Shown in pieces: positions 39,012 to 47,914 of a DNA stretch of 64,000 nt. The DNA comes from Legionella steigerwaltii (GTDB taxonomy: Bacteria > Pseudomonadota > Gammaproteobacteria > Legionellales > Legionellaceae). The DNA lies in the NCBI RefSeq assembly GCF_001468065.1, contig NZ_LNYZ01000005.1:62001-126000 (forward strand). Direction: 5' to 3'. Every line of letters begins with the position of its first letter. Positions within the stretch are counted from its first letter, which is position 1. Position numbers and translations under genes: made by a program. The notes beneath the pieces were generated by a model. It was not told the origin of the DNA, made no database searches, and saw only the letters and a list, made by a program, of their open reading frames with translations.

Positions 39012-40088
39012 ATGGAATATTATTCAGTTCTATATCTCTTGATTTTGCTTTTAATCTCAGCTTTGGTTCATCATTTTTTTAAAAAAGGTTCCTGTTGCCA
39101 GGCATTTGCCGGCAATATTGTTATGGCTATAGGAATTGTCTTGTTTGATGTATTGCCTCAATTCCAATGTGTAACCCCTTTACTGAGACAGCTCATTATC
39201 TTGGAGTTGTTGATTATTGGATTTTATTTGATGTGCTCCTTTGTTAAGTGTTCTGTAGAGGGGCATTTTAATCTGTTTACAGCAAGTGCAATCAATCAAT
39301 TCGGTATCGGAACCTGGGTGGCAGGTTCTTCGATTTTGGCGCTCTTATTTTTACAAGAATTCCCTTCTTGGTATCTCGTCATTTGGACTTTTGCCTTTTG
39401 CGCGTTAATTATTTGGCCGATCTACATCATTATTTCTTTAATCAATTTGCAGCGTATTTTTTCAAAGAAAATAAAGTTACATACCGGGAATATTTTACTC
39501 CTAACTGTCAGTACTCAAGCATTAGCATTACTTACCCATTCCTTGTTTGCGCCTGTAATTCCAATGTTGATAAGCCAAGTATTAATTATCCTGGGTTATT
39601 TATTCTATATCATCGGGTTCATACTTATTGGAAGGTATCTGCTTGCATGCTCAAAGAAACGTTTATTTTTAGGTTGGAGTAATGGAAATAGTATTCTTCA
39701 TGGTGCATTGTCTATTTCAGGATTGGCAAGTACTGTGACTCATGCTCTTGATGATAAGATAATTCTTAATACATGGATTTTTGCAACCAGTTTATTATTT
39801 CTTGTTGAGGGAATGGGCTTAATCAAAATGTATCATCGAATAAAAATTGTGGGTTTTATTCAGGGTATTTTTGTTTATAATCTTTCTCAATGGACACGAA
39901 TTTTTACTTTAGGGATGTATTATTCATTTTCTTTTGCTTTATACAAACAAAATGTATATGCAGATATTATAATAAATACGGTGATAATGAATGGAAAATA
40001 CATTGTATTAATTATTCTGTTGTTTGAGGTATTTCTTTTTTTACAGGATAAGTTAAGTAATCCAGATAATAAAAATTACAAAACTTAA
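39012..40088 (+). CDS. Polytopic membrane protein upstream of cfa
   Basis: 358 residues with about 9-10 hydrophobic segments spread over the whole length and very short loops. No transporter signature is certain; the spacing faintly recalls ten-helix tellurite-resistance/dicarboxylate transporters. It ends 39 bases before cfa on the same strand, so the two could be cotranscribed. Confidence 0.55.
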   Translation: MEYYSVLYLLILLLISALVHHFFKKGSCCQAFAGNIVMAIGIVLFDVLPQFQCVTPLLRQLIILELLIIGFYLMCSFVKCSVEGHFNLFTASAINQFGIGTWVAGSSILALLFLQEFPSWYLVIWTFAFCALIIWPIYIIISLINLQRIFSKKIKLHTGNILLLTVSTQALALLTHSLFAPVIPMLISQVLIILGYLFYIIGFILIGRYLLACSKKRLFLGWSNGNSILHGALSISGLASTVTHALDDKIILNTWIFATSLLFLVEGMGLIKMYHRIKIVGFIQGIFVYNLSQWTRIFTLGMYYSFSFALYKQNVYADIIINTVIMNGKYIVLIILLFEVFLFLQDKLSNPDNKNYKT

Positions 40089-40127
40089 TATTTTTAAATT
40101 GTGTAGCACAGAAGGATGAGTCTGCTC

Positions 40128-41309
40128 ATGAATCAGCAAATTAAAAAAATTGCAACAGACCTTTTGCATTCAGCTGGAATTACGCCCAATGGGAATGAGG
40201 CTTGGGATATTCAAATTAATAATGAAGAGTTTTACCCACGTATTTTTAATGAGGGCTCTTTAGCATTAGGTGAGACCTACATGGATGGGTGGTGGGATTG
40301 TAAAAGCCTCGATCAATTTTTTACTCGTATTCTTCGTGCGCAGCTCGATCAAAAAGTCAAAGGTGATAAATTGTTATGGCCAAAATTAATTTGGCTCAAG
40401 CTGATTAACCATCAATCTAAAAAACGTGCTCTTGAAGTAGGTAGAACACACTATGATTTAGGCAATGAACTATTTAAATCCATGCTGGATAGTCGTATGA
40501 ATTACACCTGTGGTTATTGGAAAAATGCAGATGATCTCGATACAGCACAATTGAATAAATTGGAATTAAGTTGCCAGAAATTAAAACTCGAACCCGGAAT
40601 GCGTGTATTGGATATAGGCTGCGGCTTTGGGGCTTTTGCCAAATATGCGGTGGAACACTATGGTGTCAGTGTTGTGGGAATCACCATATCCAAAGAACAG
40701 TATGACTATGCCAAACAAAATTGCTCTGGGTTGCCTATTGAAATTCGTTTTCAGGATTATCGGGATGTCCATGAACAATTTGATCGTGTGGTGTCGTTGG
40801 GAATGTTTGAACATGTAGGTTATCGAAATTATCGAGTTTACATGCAAAAAGCGCGTGATTGCCTTAAAGATAATGGTTTGTTTTTATTGCATACAATTGG
40901 CGGGAATCAAACGACCAAATCAAGTGATCCCTGGATTAATAAATATATATTTCCTAATGGTATGATTCCGTCTATGGAGCAAATCAGCAGCGCTTCTGAG
41001 GGATTATTTATTATGGAAAACTGGGCGAACTTTGGGGCCTATTATGACAATACCTTAATGGCCTGGCATGAACGTTTCGAACAAAATTGGGAGCGTTTAA
41101 AGGGACAATATGACGAACGTTTTTATCGTATGTGGCGCTATTATTTATTAGCATGTGCCGGTTCTTTTCGTGCTCGTTCGAATCAGTTATGGCAAATTGT
41201 TTTTTCCAAAGAAGGTATTCCTGGTGGGTATCAAGAGCCTTTATTTACAGGCATCAAAAAAAGAGAGTCTGGAAATAAAAAAAACGTATCGAATCTTGAG
41301 TTGTCCTAA
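40128..41309 (+). CDS. cfa: Cyclopropane-fatty-acyl-phospholipid synthase
   Basis: Transfers a methylene group from S-adenosylmethionine to unsaturated acyl chains of membrane phospholipids. The N-terminal lipid-binding domain contains EGSLALGETYMDGWW; the methyltransferase domain has VLDIGCGFGAFA, and VSLGMFEHVGYRNY and TIGGNQTTKSSDPWINKYIF follow. About 393 residues. ATG 40128 is preferred, because GAAGGA lies about 11 bases upstream; the ATG at 40116 sits right against that motif. Confidence 0.95.
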   Translation: MNQQIKKIATDLLHSAGITPNGNEAWDIQINNEEFYPRIFNEGSLALGETYMDGWWDCKSLDQFFTRILRAQLDQKVKGDKLLWPKLIWLKLINHQSKKRALEVGRTHYDLGNELFKSMLDSRMNYTCGYWKNADDLDTAQLNKLELSCQKLKLEPGMRVLDIGCGFGAFAKYAVEHYGVSVVGITISKEQYDYAKQNCSGLPIEIRFQDYRDVHEQFDRVVSLGMFEHVGYRNYRVYMQKARDCLKDNGLFLLHTIGGNQTTKSSDPWINKYIFPNGMIPSMEQISSASEGLFIMENWANFGAYYDNTLMAWHERFEQNWERLKGQYDERFYRMWRYYLLACAGSFRARSNQLWQIVFSKEGIPGGYQEPLFTGIKKRESGNKKNVSNLELS

Positions 41310-41370
41310 AAAGGTACACGTTAAGGGGTATGCTTTAATATTGGGGAACGATAGGGTGTGAACGCTTACT

Positions 41371-41401
41371 AAAAAAGAGAGGGATACCTGCAGTATCCCT
41401 C
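41371..41401 (-). terminator. Rho-independent terminator of the 41414-42382 hydrolase gene
   Basis: Perfect arms GAGGGATAC (41379-41387) and GTATCCCTC (41393-41401) with a 5-base loop; read on the minus strand the stem is followed by a T-run (complement of AAAAAA, 41371-41376). It may also stop cfa transcripts coming from the other side. Confidence 0.75.
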
Positions 41402-41413
41402 AAGCGTATTCCA

Positions 41414-42382
41414 TTAGTGCTTCTTGGCAAATACCATGCGCAAGTGGCTATTGATGGTTTCGATTGCACTACGACATGCTGGAGTATCTAAAAGATCGTT
41501 GAGCATAACGAAATCATGAATTGTGCCATGATGGCGGATCCCCGTGACGGGAACACCTGCTGCATTAAGCTTGTGTTCGTACGCTTCACCTTCATCGCGC
41601 AATACATCGCATTCACCATTGATTACTAGCGCAGGAGGTAATCCTCTGAGTTGATCAACAGTGGCTCGCAAAGGACAAGCAGTGATTTCTTTCCTTTTTG
41701 CTTTATCGGGTAAATAATTATCCCAAAACCACTCCATTGCTTTTTTGGTTAGCCAAGGTCCATCGGCAAATTCTTTATAGGAATCATTTTCAAAGTTGGC
41801 ATCAGTTACTGGATAAATAAGCACTTGATAATCAATTTTAGGACCACCACGTTCTTTGGCAAGAAGAGTCATGACTGCGGCCATGTTTCCGCCGACACTA
41901 TCGCCTGCAACCGCTAAACGAGAAGTATCTAGGTTGAGTTCTTTGCCATGCTCTGCAATATATTTTAATGCTGCATAATCTTCTTCGATTTGTGTTGGGT
42001 ATTGTGCTTCTGGAGCCAAAGAGTAATTGACAAATACAATTGCAGCATGAGCGCCCACTGAGAGTTCACGCACAAGACGTCCATGAGTTTGCCAATCACC
42101 AAAAACCCAACCTGCACCATGATAAAACATAACTACCGGTAGTTTTTCTTTTGAGCCTTTGGGACGAACAATGCGAATGCCTACTTTACCTCTAGAGTGA
42201 TGAATGAAACGATCTTCAATATCCACTTCAGATTTTTCTTTTGTTGCAGGCAATTCTTGTAATTTATCAAAAATGGCCCTTCCTTCTTTTACCGGAAGAT
42301 CATAAATTGGTTTACCGCCAGCTTTCTTGATTTTTTCAACGAAAGCCCAGGTTTTTGGTTCTATACGTTTACTTAGATCCAT
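41414..42382 (-). CDS. HSL-family alpha/beta hydrolase (esterase/lipase)
   Basis: 322 residues. Oxyanion-hole motif HGAGW (88-92, in place of the usual HGGGW), nucleophile Ser162 in AGDSVGGN, and downstream Asp (INGECDVLRDEGEAY) and His (GTIHDF) complete the triad. No signal peptide, so probably cytoplasmic. It likely hydrolyses short acyl esters; natural substrate unknown. Ends in a clear terminator. Confidence 0.9.
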   Translation of the reverse strand: MDLSKRIEPKTWAFVEKIKKAGGKPIYDLPVKEGRAIFDKLQELPATKEKSEVDIEDRFIHHSRGKVGIRIVRPKGSKEKLPVVMFYHGAGWVFGDWQTHGRLVRELSVGAHAAIVFVNYSLAPEAQYPTQIEEDYAALKYIAEHGKELNLDTSRLAVAGDSVGGNMAAVMTLLAKERGGPKIDYQVLIYPVTDANFENDSYKEFADGPWLTKKAMEWFWDNYLPDKAKRKEITACPLRATVDQLRGLPPALVINGECDVLRDEGEAYEHKLNAAGVPVTGIRHHGTIHDFVMLNDLLDTPACRSAIETINSHLRMVFAKKH

Positions 42383-42543
42383 TTTATTTGTTCCTCATAG
42401 TTGAAGTTTAAACACATTTCATTTTTTCTTTTATGAATAATATGAAGCCAAGCCGTCACTTTTTCTAACAGGACAAAATAAGTATAGACAATTTGAAGAT
42501 TTTTGTTTTTCTCTTAATAAAAACAAAAAATGAGTAAATAGAT

Positions 42544-42620
42544 ACCGTCATTCCGAGTGCAGCGAGGGATTTCCGCGTTGTAGCATAGAGGAGATCCCTC
42601 GTTATACTCGGGATGACGGT
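42544..42620. repeat. Palindromic repeat, CCGTCATTCCGAG type
   Basis: Arms ACCGTCATTCCGAG and CTCGGGATGACGGT with inner GCGAGGGAT / ATCCCTCG form a hairpin of about 77 bases. A third repeat family, seen once in full; it lies beside a GTAGCCTGGGTG repeat. Confidence 0.7.
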
Positions 42621-42629
42621 TTCAGTATT

Positions 42630-42686
42630 GTAGCCTGGGTGTAGCACAGCGAAACCCGGGTTCCGCTGCGCTACATCCCAGGCTAC
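42630..42686. repeat. Interspersed palindromic repeat, copy 6 (short)
   Basis: GTAGCCTGGGTGTAGC ... CATCCCAGGCTAC with inner AACCCGGGTT shared by both arms. Short form, 57 bases. Confidence 0.8.
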
Positions 42687-42722
42687 GAAACTAATCCTGG
42701 TTACAAGATTACCTAGATCTGG

Positions 42723-43151
42723 TTATTCATTCCCTACAGGAAAAGAACCATTTTCGGCGTTGCGATAATCGGGGAAAGAACAATGCATGTGCGCAATCTT
42801 CCAGACACCTGCCTCTTTTTCGATGGTTAGAGTCCCACGTAAATGTTCAAATAGATGCTCTTTGCCCTCGATGGTAACACGTGCATTACATACTGCAGCA
42901 GCCCATAAGGCGTTATCAGGGGTTGGAACAAAACGAATAACTTCTATTTTGCCCTGCTCGGATTGGCTCCAATCTCTTCTGAACTGTTCTTCTATTTCTT
43001 TTAAACCGACACGATATTCATCGAGTGCGGAGCCCCAAACGTTTGTATTTTGCGTAAAAAGGCTGAGCAAAAATGGCAAATTACGTTGCGCATATCCATC
43101 ACAAAATTGTTTAAAAATCTGCTCTGCTGGTTTGGTTTCTGAAATTTTCAT
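42723..43151 (-). CDS. SnoaL-like/NTF2-fold protein
   Basis: 142 residues from the ATG at 43151 (AGGAG 8-13 bases upstream). The sequence fits an NTF2-like cone: FKQFCDGYAQRNLPFLLSLF, a middle WGSALDEYRVG, and LRGTLTIEKEAGVWKIAHMH near the end. Such proteins may be small-molecule-binding domains or isomerases. It follows the LuxR-type gene by about 100 bases on the same strand. Confidence 0.75.
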   Translation of the reverse strand: MKISETKPAEQIFKQFCDGYAQRNLPFLLSLFTQNTNVWGSALDEYRVGLKEIEEQFRRDWSQSEQGKIEVIRFVPTPDNALWAAAVCNARVTIEGKEHLFEHLRGTLTIEKEAGVWKIAHMHCSFPDYRNAENGSFPVGNE

Positions 43152-43247
43152 GGGGGTTTTCTCCTGACAAATAAAATTTTTAGCAGAATATAAAACGCGG
43201 AGAAAAAGTTGTCTGTACGTTATGAACACGGACAACAGTGGTTGAAA

Positions 43248-44021
43248 CTATAATGTCGAGCATAGATACAACATCCGCTCCATTTCCAATTTGGAAGAAT
43301 ATCCAGTGCGTTGTTTCATACGTAGCAAATAGGTATCTACAGTGCGAGGTGAAATCTCAAGAAGCTGGGCGATTTGTTTATGAGTCGCACCTTGCAGTAA
43401 TAATCTGAGGCAGGTTAATTCTTGCACGGTGAGGTAGGTGGTCCCGCTTTTTCCAATAACAGGGACTCTACCATGAGTGAGGCAAATGTCTTTGTAATTC
43501 ACATCACGATATGCTTCAGGCAAAGCGACTGAATTTTTATTCAGTACTTGGAGTAAATCTTTATTCTGAAGATCAAAATCAAAAATAAATTGCTCAATTG
43601 CTTTGAGTTTATTGAGATAGAAGGACCCCGGATTTTCCTGTTCATAAGGTAAGGCGACAGCAATCATATCGTAATAATTTTTACTGCGGCGAACTAATGT
43701 AATCCCGTTATGCAAATTAAATTTTTCGCGGGCAATTTGCACTGGTATACTGGGCAATTCCTCATCCCAAAGAAACCAGTATGAATGAGAATTCTCATGT
43801 TCGTCTTCAAATGAGGAAAAAACGACAGGTTCATTTTCTATTTGCTGGAAGTATTCAAAGAGTCCCGTATCATTGGTCAGGCAATTAATTGAACCATCTG
43901 CAAAACATCGTAAATATTGAAAATAATTAAATCCAAATGCATCCAGCAAACTTTTACTTGCTTCATGAATTTTATTTTTTAATAAAAAAATGGGGTGGTT
44001 TAAGTCAATTTTTAATGCCAT
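43248..44021 (-). CDS. LuxR-type transcriptional regulator
   Basis: 257 residues. The C-terminal HTH (about 196-250) has the GerE/LuxR pattern: LTVQELTCLRLLLQGATHKQ, then IAQLLEISPRTVDTYLLRMK. The N-terminal 190 residues match no receiver or autoinducer domain that I recognise. Legionella encodes many such LuxR-like regulators that govern transmission traits. The SnoaL-like gene downstream is a possible target. Confidence 0.85.
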   Translation of the reverse strand: MALKIDLNHPIFLLKNKIHEASKSLLDAFGFNYFQYLRCFADGSINCLTNDTGLFEYFQQIENEPVVFSSFEDEHENSHSYWFLWDEELPSIPVQIAREKFNLHNGITLVRRSKNYYDMIAVALPYEQENPGSFYLNKLKAIEQFIFDFDLQNKDLLQVLNKNSVALPEAYRDVNYKDICLTHGRVPVIGKSGTTYLTVQELTCLRLLLQGATHKQIAQLLEISPRTVDTYLLRMKQRTGYSSKLEMERMLYLCSTL

Positions 44022-44177
44022 TTAAAAAGCAACCTGGATTAGATGAACAAGCTGGGTGCTATTTTGTCAGTAATTTTATTATTGATCAAATTGAATTGCA
44101 TTGTTTCATTTCTCTGGATTTGATATAAAGCTTAAAAGGAGCATGCGAACTTTTAATTTTGAGGATAGGAGATTATT

Positions 44178-44474
44178 ATGTTGAAACAGAAAAGTAATCC
44201 AGATCAACAGCAAAAAAGACTTGCCCAAGTAGGTCTAAAGCGTCAGTTATCAGTATCCTATATTGGCCCAAAGGGGCAAATTACCTGCGATGACCCCGAT
44301 TCTTATAGCGGACAAGAGCGCATTGCTTATCAAAACGCGTTAATACGACAACACCCAGAAACTGGTTATGCAGATGGAATTTTAGAAAGAAGAGAAGAAC
44401 AAAGGGCGCGCTTTTTTTCCCAGCAAAAGGAAGAGGAAAAAGCTAAGCCTGCGACTGCACCGGCTCTTAGATGA
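44178..44474 (+). CDS. Small unknown charged protein
   Basis: 98 residues rich in Gln, Glu and Arg. No family recognised. GGATAGGAG upstream and an even length of codon-like sequence support a real gene. A hairpin TACCTCTC GAT GAGAGGTA (44499-44517) follows it, before the cupin gene. Confidence 0.55.
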   Translation: MLKQKSNPDQQQKRLAQVGLKRQLSVSYIGPKGQITCDDPDSYSGQERIAYQNALIRQHPETGYADGILERREEQRARFFSQQKEEEKAKPATAPALR

Positions 44475-44577
44475 TTTAATAGGAAATTTAAAGCCAAATA
44501 CCTCTCGATGAGAGGTATCTACGCGATAATTTCTCGTAGAAAGGATATAAAAATTATAGAGGTTACAAGGACGCAAA

Positions 44578-45099
44578 ATGGTAATGCCAATGCCCCCCAA
44601 AGAATTGCTCCATGAATTGATTCCATCTAATGGTTTTTTCCCAAATAATCCTCGTTTTCCTTTATTAATCTATAAGCAAACCTTTGTAATGACCAATCAG
44701 TCCACACAAGCCATTCAAGAACTTTTACAGCGAAATCATTGGGGGCAATCATGGGTCGATTCGATTTACAATTTTCATCATTATCACAGCACAACGCATG
44801 AAGTATTAGTCATGATTGAAGGAGCAGGTACCGTTCAATTTGGAGGTGATGAAGGCAAAGTTTATGAAGTAAGCCAGGGGGATGTCGTGATTATTCCTGC
44901 GGGTGTAGCGCATAAAAGCCCGAATTTATCGAGGGACTTTAAATGTATTGGCGCTTATCCCCGGGATGTTGATTTTGATATGAATTATGGCAAAGCCGAA
45001 GAGCATCCCCGTGTTGATGAGCAGATAAAGCGCGCTGGATTGCCCAAAAGTGATCCTGTGTTTGGAGCACATGGATTATTATTTAATTATTGGAAATAG
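44578..45099 (+). CDS. Cupin-domain protein
   Basis: 173 residues. The cupin motif 1 is seen as FHHYHSTTHEVLVMIEGAG and motif 2 as GDVVIIPAGVAHKS, so the metal ligands (His, His, Glu, His) are present. It resembles stand-alone cupins of unknown substrate. AAGGA lies 6 bases before the ATG. Cupins of this class are often dioxygenases or isomerases of small metabolites, but no specific reaction can be assigned. Confidence 0.82.
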   Translation: MVMPMPPKELLHELIPSNGFFPNNPRFPLLIYKQTFVMTNQSTQAIQELLQRNHWGQSWVDSIYNFHHYHSTTHEVLVMIEGAGTVQFGGDEGKVYEVSQGDVVIIPAGVAHKSPNLSRDFKCIGAYPRDVDFDMNYGKAEEHPRVDEQIKRAGLPKSDPVFGAHGLLFNYWK

Positions 45100-45184
45100 A
45101 ACTTTAAAAACAATTAAGGACTATATTAGATAGCTATGAACCTATAATTTAATTATAAACAATTTGTGTTTTATGGAGTTTACT

Positions 45185-45811
45185 ATGTCTGTTGCTTCAA
45201 TAAGAAAAGTTTATAATGCGTACGCTTCATTCTACGATTTTTTGTTTGGTTCTATTTTTAACCCAGGTCGTTCCTTATGTGCCGATGTAGTCAACAAAGC
45301 CGCAAAGCAACATGCTACAGTGCTTGAAATTGGTATTGGGACTGGTTTGTCTTTACCACTTTATCGTGCTGATTTACAGATTACTGGGATTGATATCTCT
45401 GAAAAAATGTTGGAAAAAGCAGAGGAGCAGGTGGTAAAAAATAAGTTAGAAGAGCGGGTGCAGTTAAAGATTATGGATGCTGCTCATCTAGAATTTCCTG
45501 ATAACAGTTTTGATTTTATTGTCGCGATGTATGTGGCCTCTGTAGTACCCGATGTGAATGCTTTTCTGCAGGAATTAACGCGTGTCGCCAAGCCCACAGC
45601 AGAAATAATATTTGTTAATCATTTTGCCTCAGAACATGCAGTAATTCGTTTTTTTGAAAAAATATTTGCCCGTGTTAATGAGCTTGTAGGTTTTAAATCT
45701 GATTTTTCGGTGCATTCAATTCTCAATTACAAGCTATTAAAACTATTGGATTCTCGAAAGACTAATTTGTTTGGTTACTGGAAATTATTGCGTTGTCAAA
45801 TCCAGAAATAA
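45185..45811 (+). CDS. Phospholipid N-methyltransferase-like SAM methyltransferase (PmtA-like)
   Basis: 208 residues from the ATG at 45185 (GGAG upstream). SAM motif VLEIGIGTGLSLPLY, then ITGIDISEKML and DNSFDFIVAMYVASVVPD. The pattern of the N-terminus (YNAYASFYDFLFGSIFNPGR) and the motif I spacing resemble Rhodobacter-type phosphatidylethanolamine N-methyltransferases. Legionella makes phosphatidylcholine partly through such an enzyme, using the PE from psd. The family call is firm; the substrate is inference. Confidence 0.75.
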   Translation: MSVASIRKVYNAYASFYDFLFGSIFNPGRSLCADVVNKAAKQHATVLEIGIGTGLSLPLYRADLQITGIDISEKMLEKAEEQVVKNKLEERVQLKIMDAAHLEFPDNSFDFIVAMYVASVVPDVNAFLQELTRVAKPTAEIIFVNHFASEHAVIRFFEKIFARVNELVGFKSDFSVHSILNYKLLKLLDSRKTNLFGYWKLLRCQIQK

Positions 45812-45821
45812 AAGGGCTAAT

Positions 45822-45879
45822 GTAGCCTGGGTGAAGGCGAAGCCGTAACCCGGGTTTCGCTTCGCTTCACCCATGCTAC
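45822..45879. repeat. Interspersed palindromic repeat, copy 7 (short)
   Basis: GTAGCCTGGGTGAAGG ... CACCCATGCTAC with a shared inner AACCCGGGTTTCG; one mismatch in the right arm. It lies between two convergent genes. Confidence 0.8.
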
Positions 45880-45901
45880 AATTTGGGAATGAACGATTAC
45901 C

Positions 45902-46873
45902 TTAGTTTTTATCTGCTTTTATCTCAGACTGCAGGAATGTGCGCAGTACCTTAGCGACTCGTCCTTGATGACGCTCAATGGCATACCATCCTGGGCATTG
46001 GGTTAAGCGATAAAAACTTAAACAGTATTTAATGGGGCTTAAGCGTTTTGCTAAGGCGAACGCATTCAATAATCGTTCCTGAGATTCAAAAGCATGCCAA
46101 TGACTCAAATAGCTATCACGTAATACGCCATAGATTCCATTTTGTTCGTTGATTTGATGATTGCGCATCATCCCCATCAAAAATGAAATTAGAGAAAAGA
46201 AAGGATGGGAAATGACACTTTCACCCCAATCGATAAGCGTGAGATGCTGTACTTGGTGCAGTATATTATTTTCGTGAAAATCACTGTGCTCAATTGTTTC
46301 AGGAATAGCGTATTGGGCGAGCTGCTGACAAAGCGTAACAAATCTTGGGTGCAAAGAAATGAGTTGTTGCAACTCATGGGTACTTAAACCCTCATCTTTT
46401 AAAAAATCAGATTCATCCAACAAGTTTAAATATAAATCAGGTAAGTTTGCCAAACGCCAATCAGGAACCCCGAGTGCCAGCAAGGAATCAATTTGGCTTA
46501 TAAGACCGGTTTGGATTGTCACATAAGATTTAAGCGCCTCCCTAGCCAATTCAATTTGGTAATTTATTGCCAAACTTTCACCAAGTGGCGTCCCTCTATC
46601 ACTCATCAAAAAACAGTGTAAATCTGGGTTAGTACCCAATACTTCAGGTACTAAAGCTGGGAAAAAACTGCGCAGATATAATAATAAATTAGGCTCGATG
46701 GCAAAGGCTTTAGGTATCTGTTTTAAATAAAAAAAGCCTTTAGTCGTAGCAATTTGATACACTTTAGCCCAGGAAGCGCTGTGCATTGTTTTAAATGGCT
46801 CTTGTATGGAATAGCCTTGTTGATTCAGATAATTTTGCGCCCAAAGAAGCGCCGGATCATTTTCTGCATTCAT
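45902..46873 (-). CDS. Aminoglycoside-phosphotransferase/choline-kinase-like protein
   Basis: About 323 residues from the ATG at 46873, which overlaps the end of the methyltransferase gene by 17 bases. The catalytic loop HSDFHENN (196-203; Asp198) is followed by LIDWGES (213-219), the APH-fold pattern. Phosphate acceptor unknown; not a recognised resistance gene. Translationally coupled to the methyltransferase, so both may act on one small molecule. Confidence 0.82.
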   Translation of the reverse strand: MNAENDPALLWAQNYLNQQGYSIQEPFKTMHSASWAKVYQIATTKGFFYLKQIPKAFAIEPNLLLYLRSFFPALVPEVLGTNPDLHCFLMSDRGTPLGESLAINYQIELAREALKSYVTIQTGLISQIDSLLALGVPDWRLANLPDLYLNLLDESDFLKDEGLSTHELQQLISLHPRFVTLCQQLAQYAIPETIEHSDFHENNILHQVQHLTLIDWGESVISHPFFSLISFLMGMMRNHQINEQNGIYGVLRDSYLSHWHAFESQERLLNAFALAKRLSPIKYCLSFYRLTQCPGWYAIERHQGRVAKVLRTFLQSEIKADKN

Positions 46874-47618
46874 AGAGAATCGTCTCATCGTTTTTACTTG
46901 GAGATGCATTCCTGTCAAAGGCTTTAAGCGTGCGAATTGCTTTAAAACCCGTTTCATGCAACAAATCTATTAAAAGAGATGGATCATCATAAAGTCGGAT
47001 TTTATATTCCTCAATTTCCGTTTTAATGAGTTGGTTGGCTTCAATTAACTCATATTTGCCAATCGAATAACAAATGGATTCTTCAAGCATTGCCAGCTGA
47101 CTGAGCAAAATGGTTTGTCCATCAGCACGGTGCCAACGCGAACCACGCCAAATGCCCAATTCTTTAGGGGCAGCATTAAAGGTTTCGGTTTCAAATACAA
47201 AGAGACCATTTTCTTTTAAATGATCGTAAATAACGGTTAAGGCCTGTTTGACCGTAGCTAAATCAGTAATGAGACCAAACGAACCACTAGGAATAAAGAT
47301 TAAGCCATATTGTTTTGCTTGCTGGAGTTTTTCAAGATATCCATGCCAGACTTTAGGATTTAAATGGTGTGCTTTTGCTTTGGCATGTAATGCATCCAAC
47401 ATCGACTGGCTCGCATCAAACCCCTCGACATCAAATCCTTTGCGTAACATGGGTAAAAGAAAACGTCCCGTGCCACACATGGGCTCCAAAATGGGGCCAT
47501 CTGTTTCTTGCGCATAGCTTAGATAGAAATCCCAGGCATCCTGGGGGGGAAGAGGTTTACTCAAGTCATAAACTTGCGTGCATAAACTTAAATAAGTATC
47601 TAATGATTTATTCGGCAT
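46857..47618 (-). CDS. Class I SAM-dependent methyltransferase
   Basis: 253 residues. Motif I EPMCGTGRFLLPML, then DVEGFDASQSMLDAL and a GLIFIPSGSFGLI motif place it among small-molecule methyltransferases. First gene of a coupled pair with the APH-like kinase. Substrate unknown. It has AAGG before the ATG. Confidence 0.85.
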   Translation of the reverse strand: MPNKSLDTYLSLCTQVYDLSKPLPPQDAWDFYLSYAQETDGPILEPMCGTGRFLLPMLRKGFDVEGFDASQSMLDALHAKAKAHHLNPKVWHGYLEKLQQAKQYGLIFIPSGSFGLITDLATVKQALTVIYDHLKENGLFVFETETFNAAPKELGIWRGSRWHRADGQTILLSQLAMLEESICYSIGKYELIEANQLIKTEIEEYKIRLYDDPSLLIDLLHETGFKAIRTLKAFDRNASPSKNDETILYECRK

Positions 47619-47880
47619 AGATAAAAACCTTCGTTAGGTAGATAAAGATTATTATACTTCACTGTTTTGCTTTCTTCTTTTAAGTAACGTTTTAAGCAGC
47701 ATTTATTTTCAAAAATTTTAGCAGTTCCTGATGGCAAAAACAGATTAGGCGATGGTCACGAAAAAAGAAGAATGATCGCATCAATATGATGAGTCCAGAT
47801 TGGCCAGATCTGTACGAAAGTTTATTTAGTTTAGTGCTAAATTCAGGAGATCCCGATATATCGGTAATGGATGCCCAATA

Positions 47881-47914
47881 TTTAATGGCAAGATGGTGCT
47901 GTCTTGCCATTAAA
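47881..47914. other. Perfect hairpin overlapping the 3' end of the 47910-48755 gene
   Basis: Arms TTTAATGGCAAGA (47881-47893) and TCTTGCCATTAAA (47902-47914), 13 bases each, with an 8-base loop. No T-run follows on either strand, so a classic terminator is uncertain; it could protect a transcript end. Confidence 0.5.
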
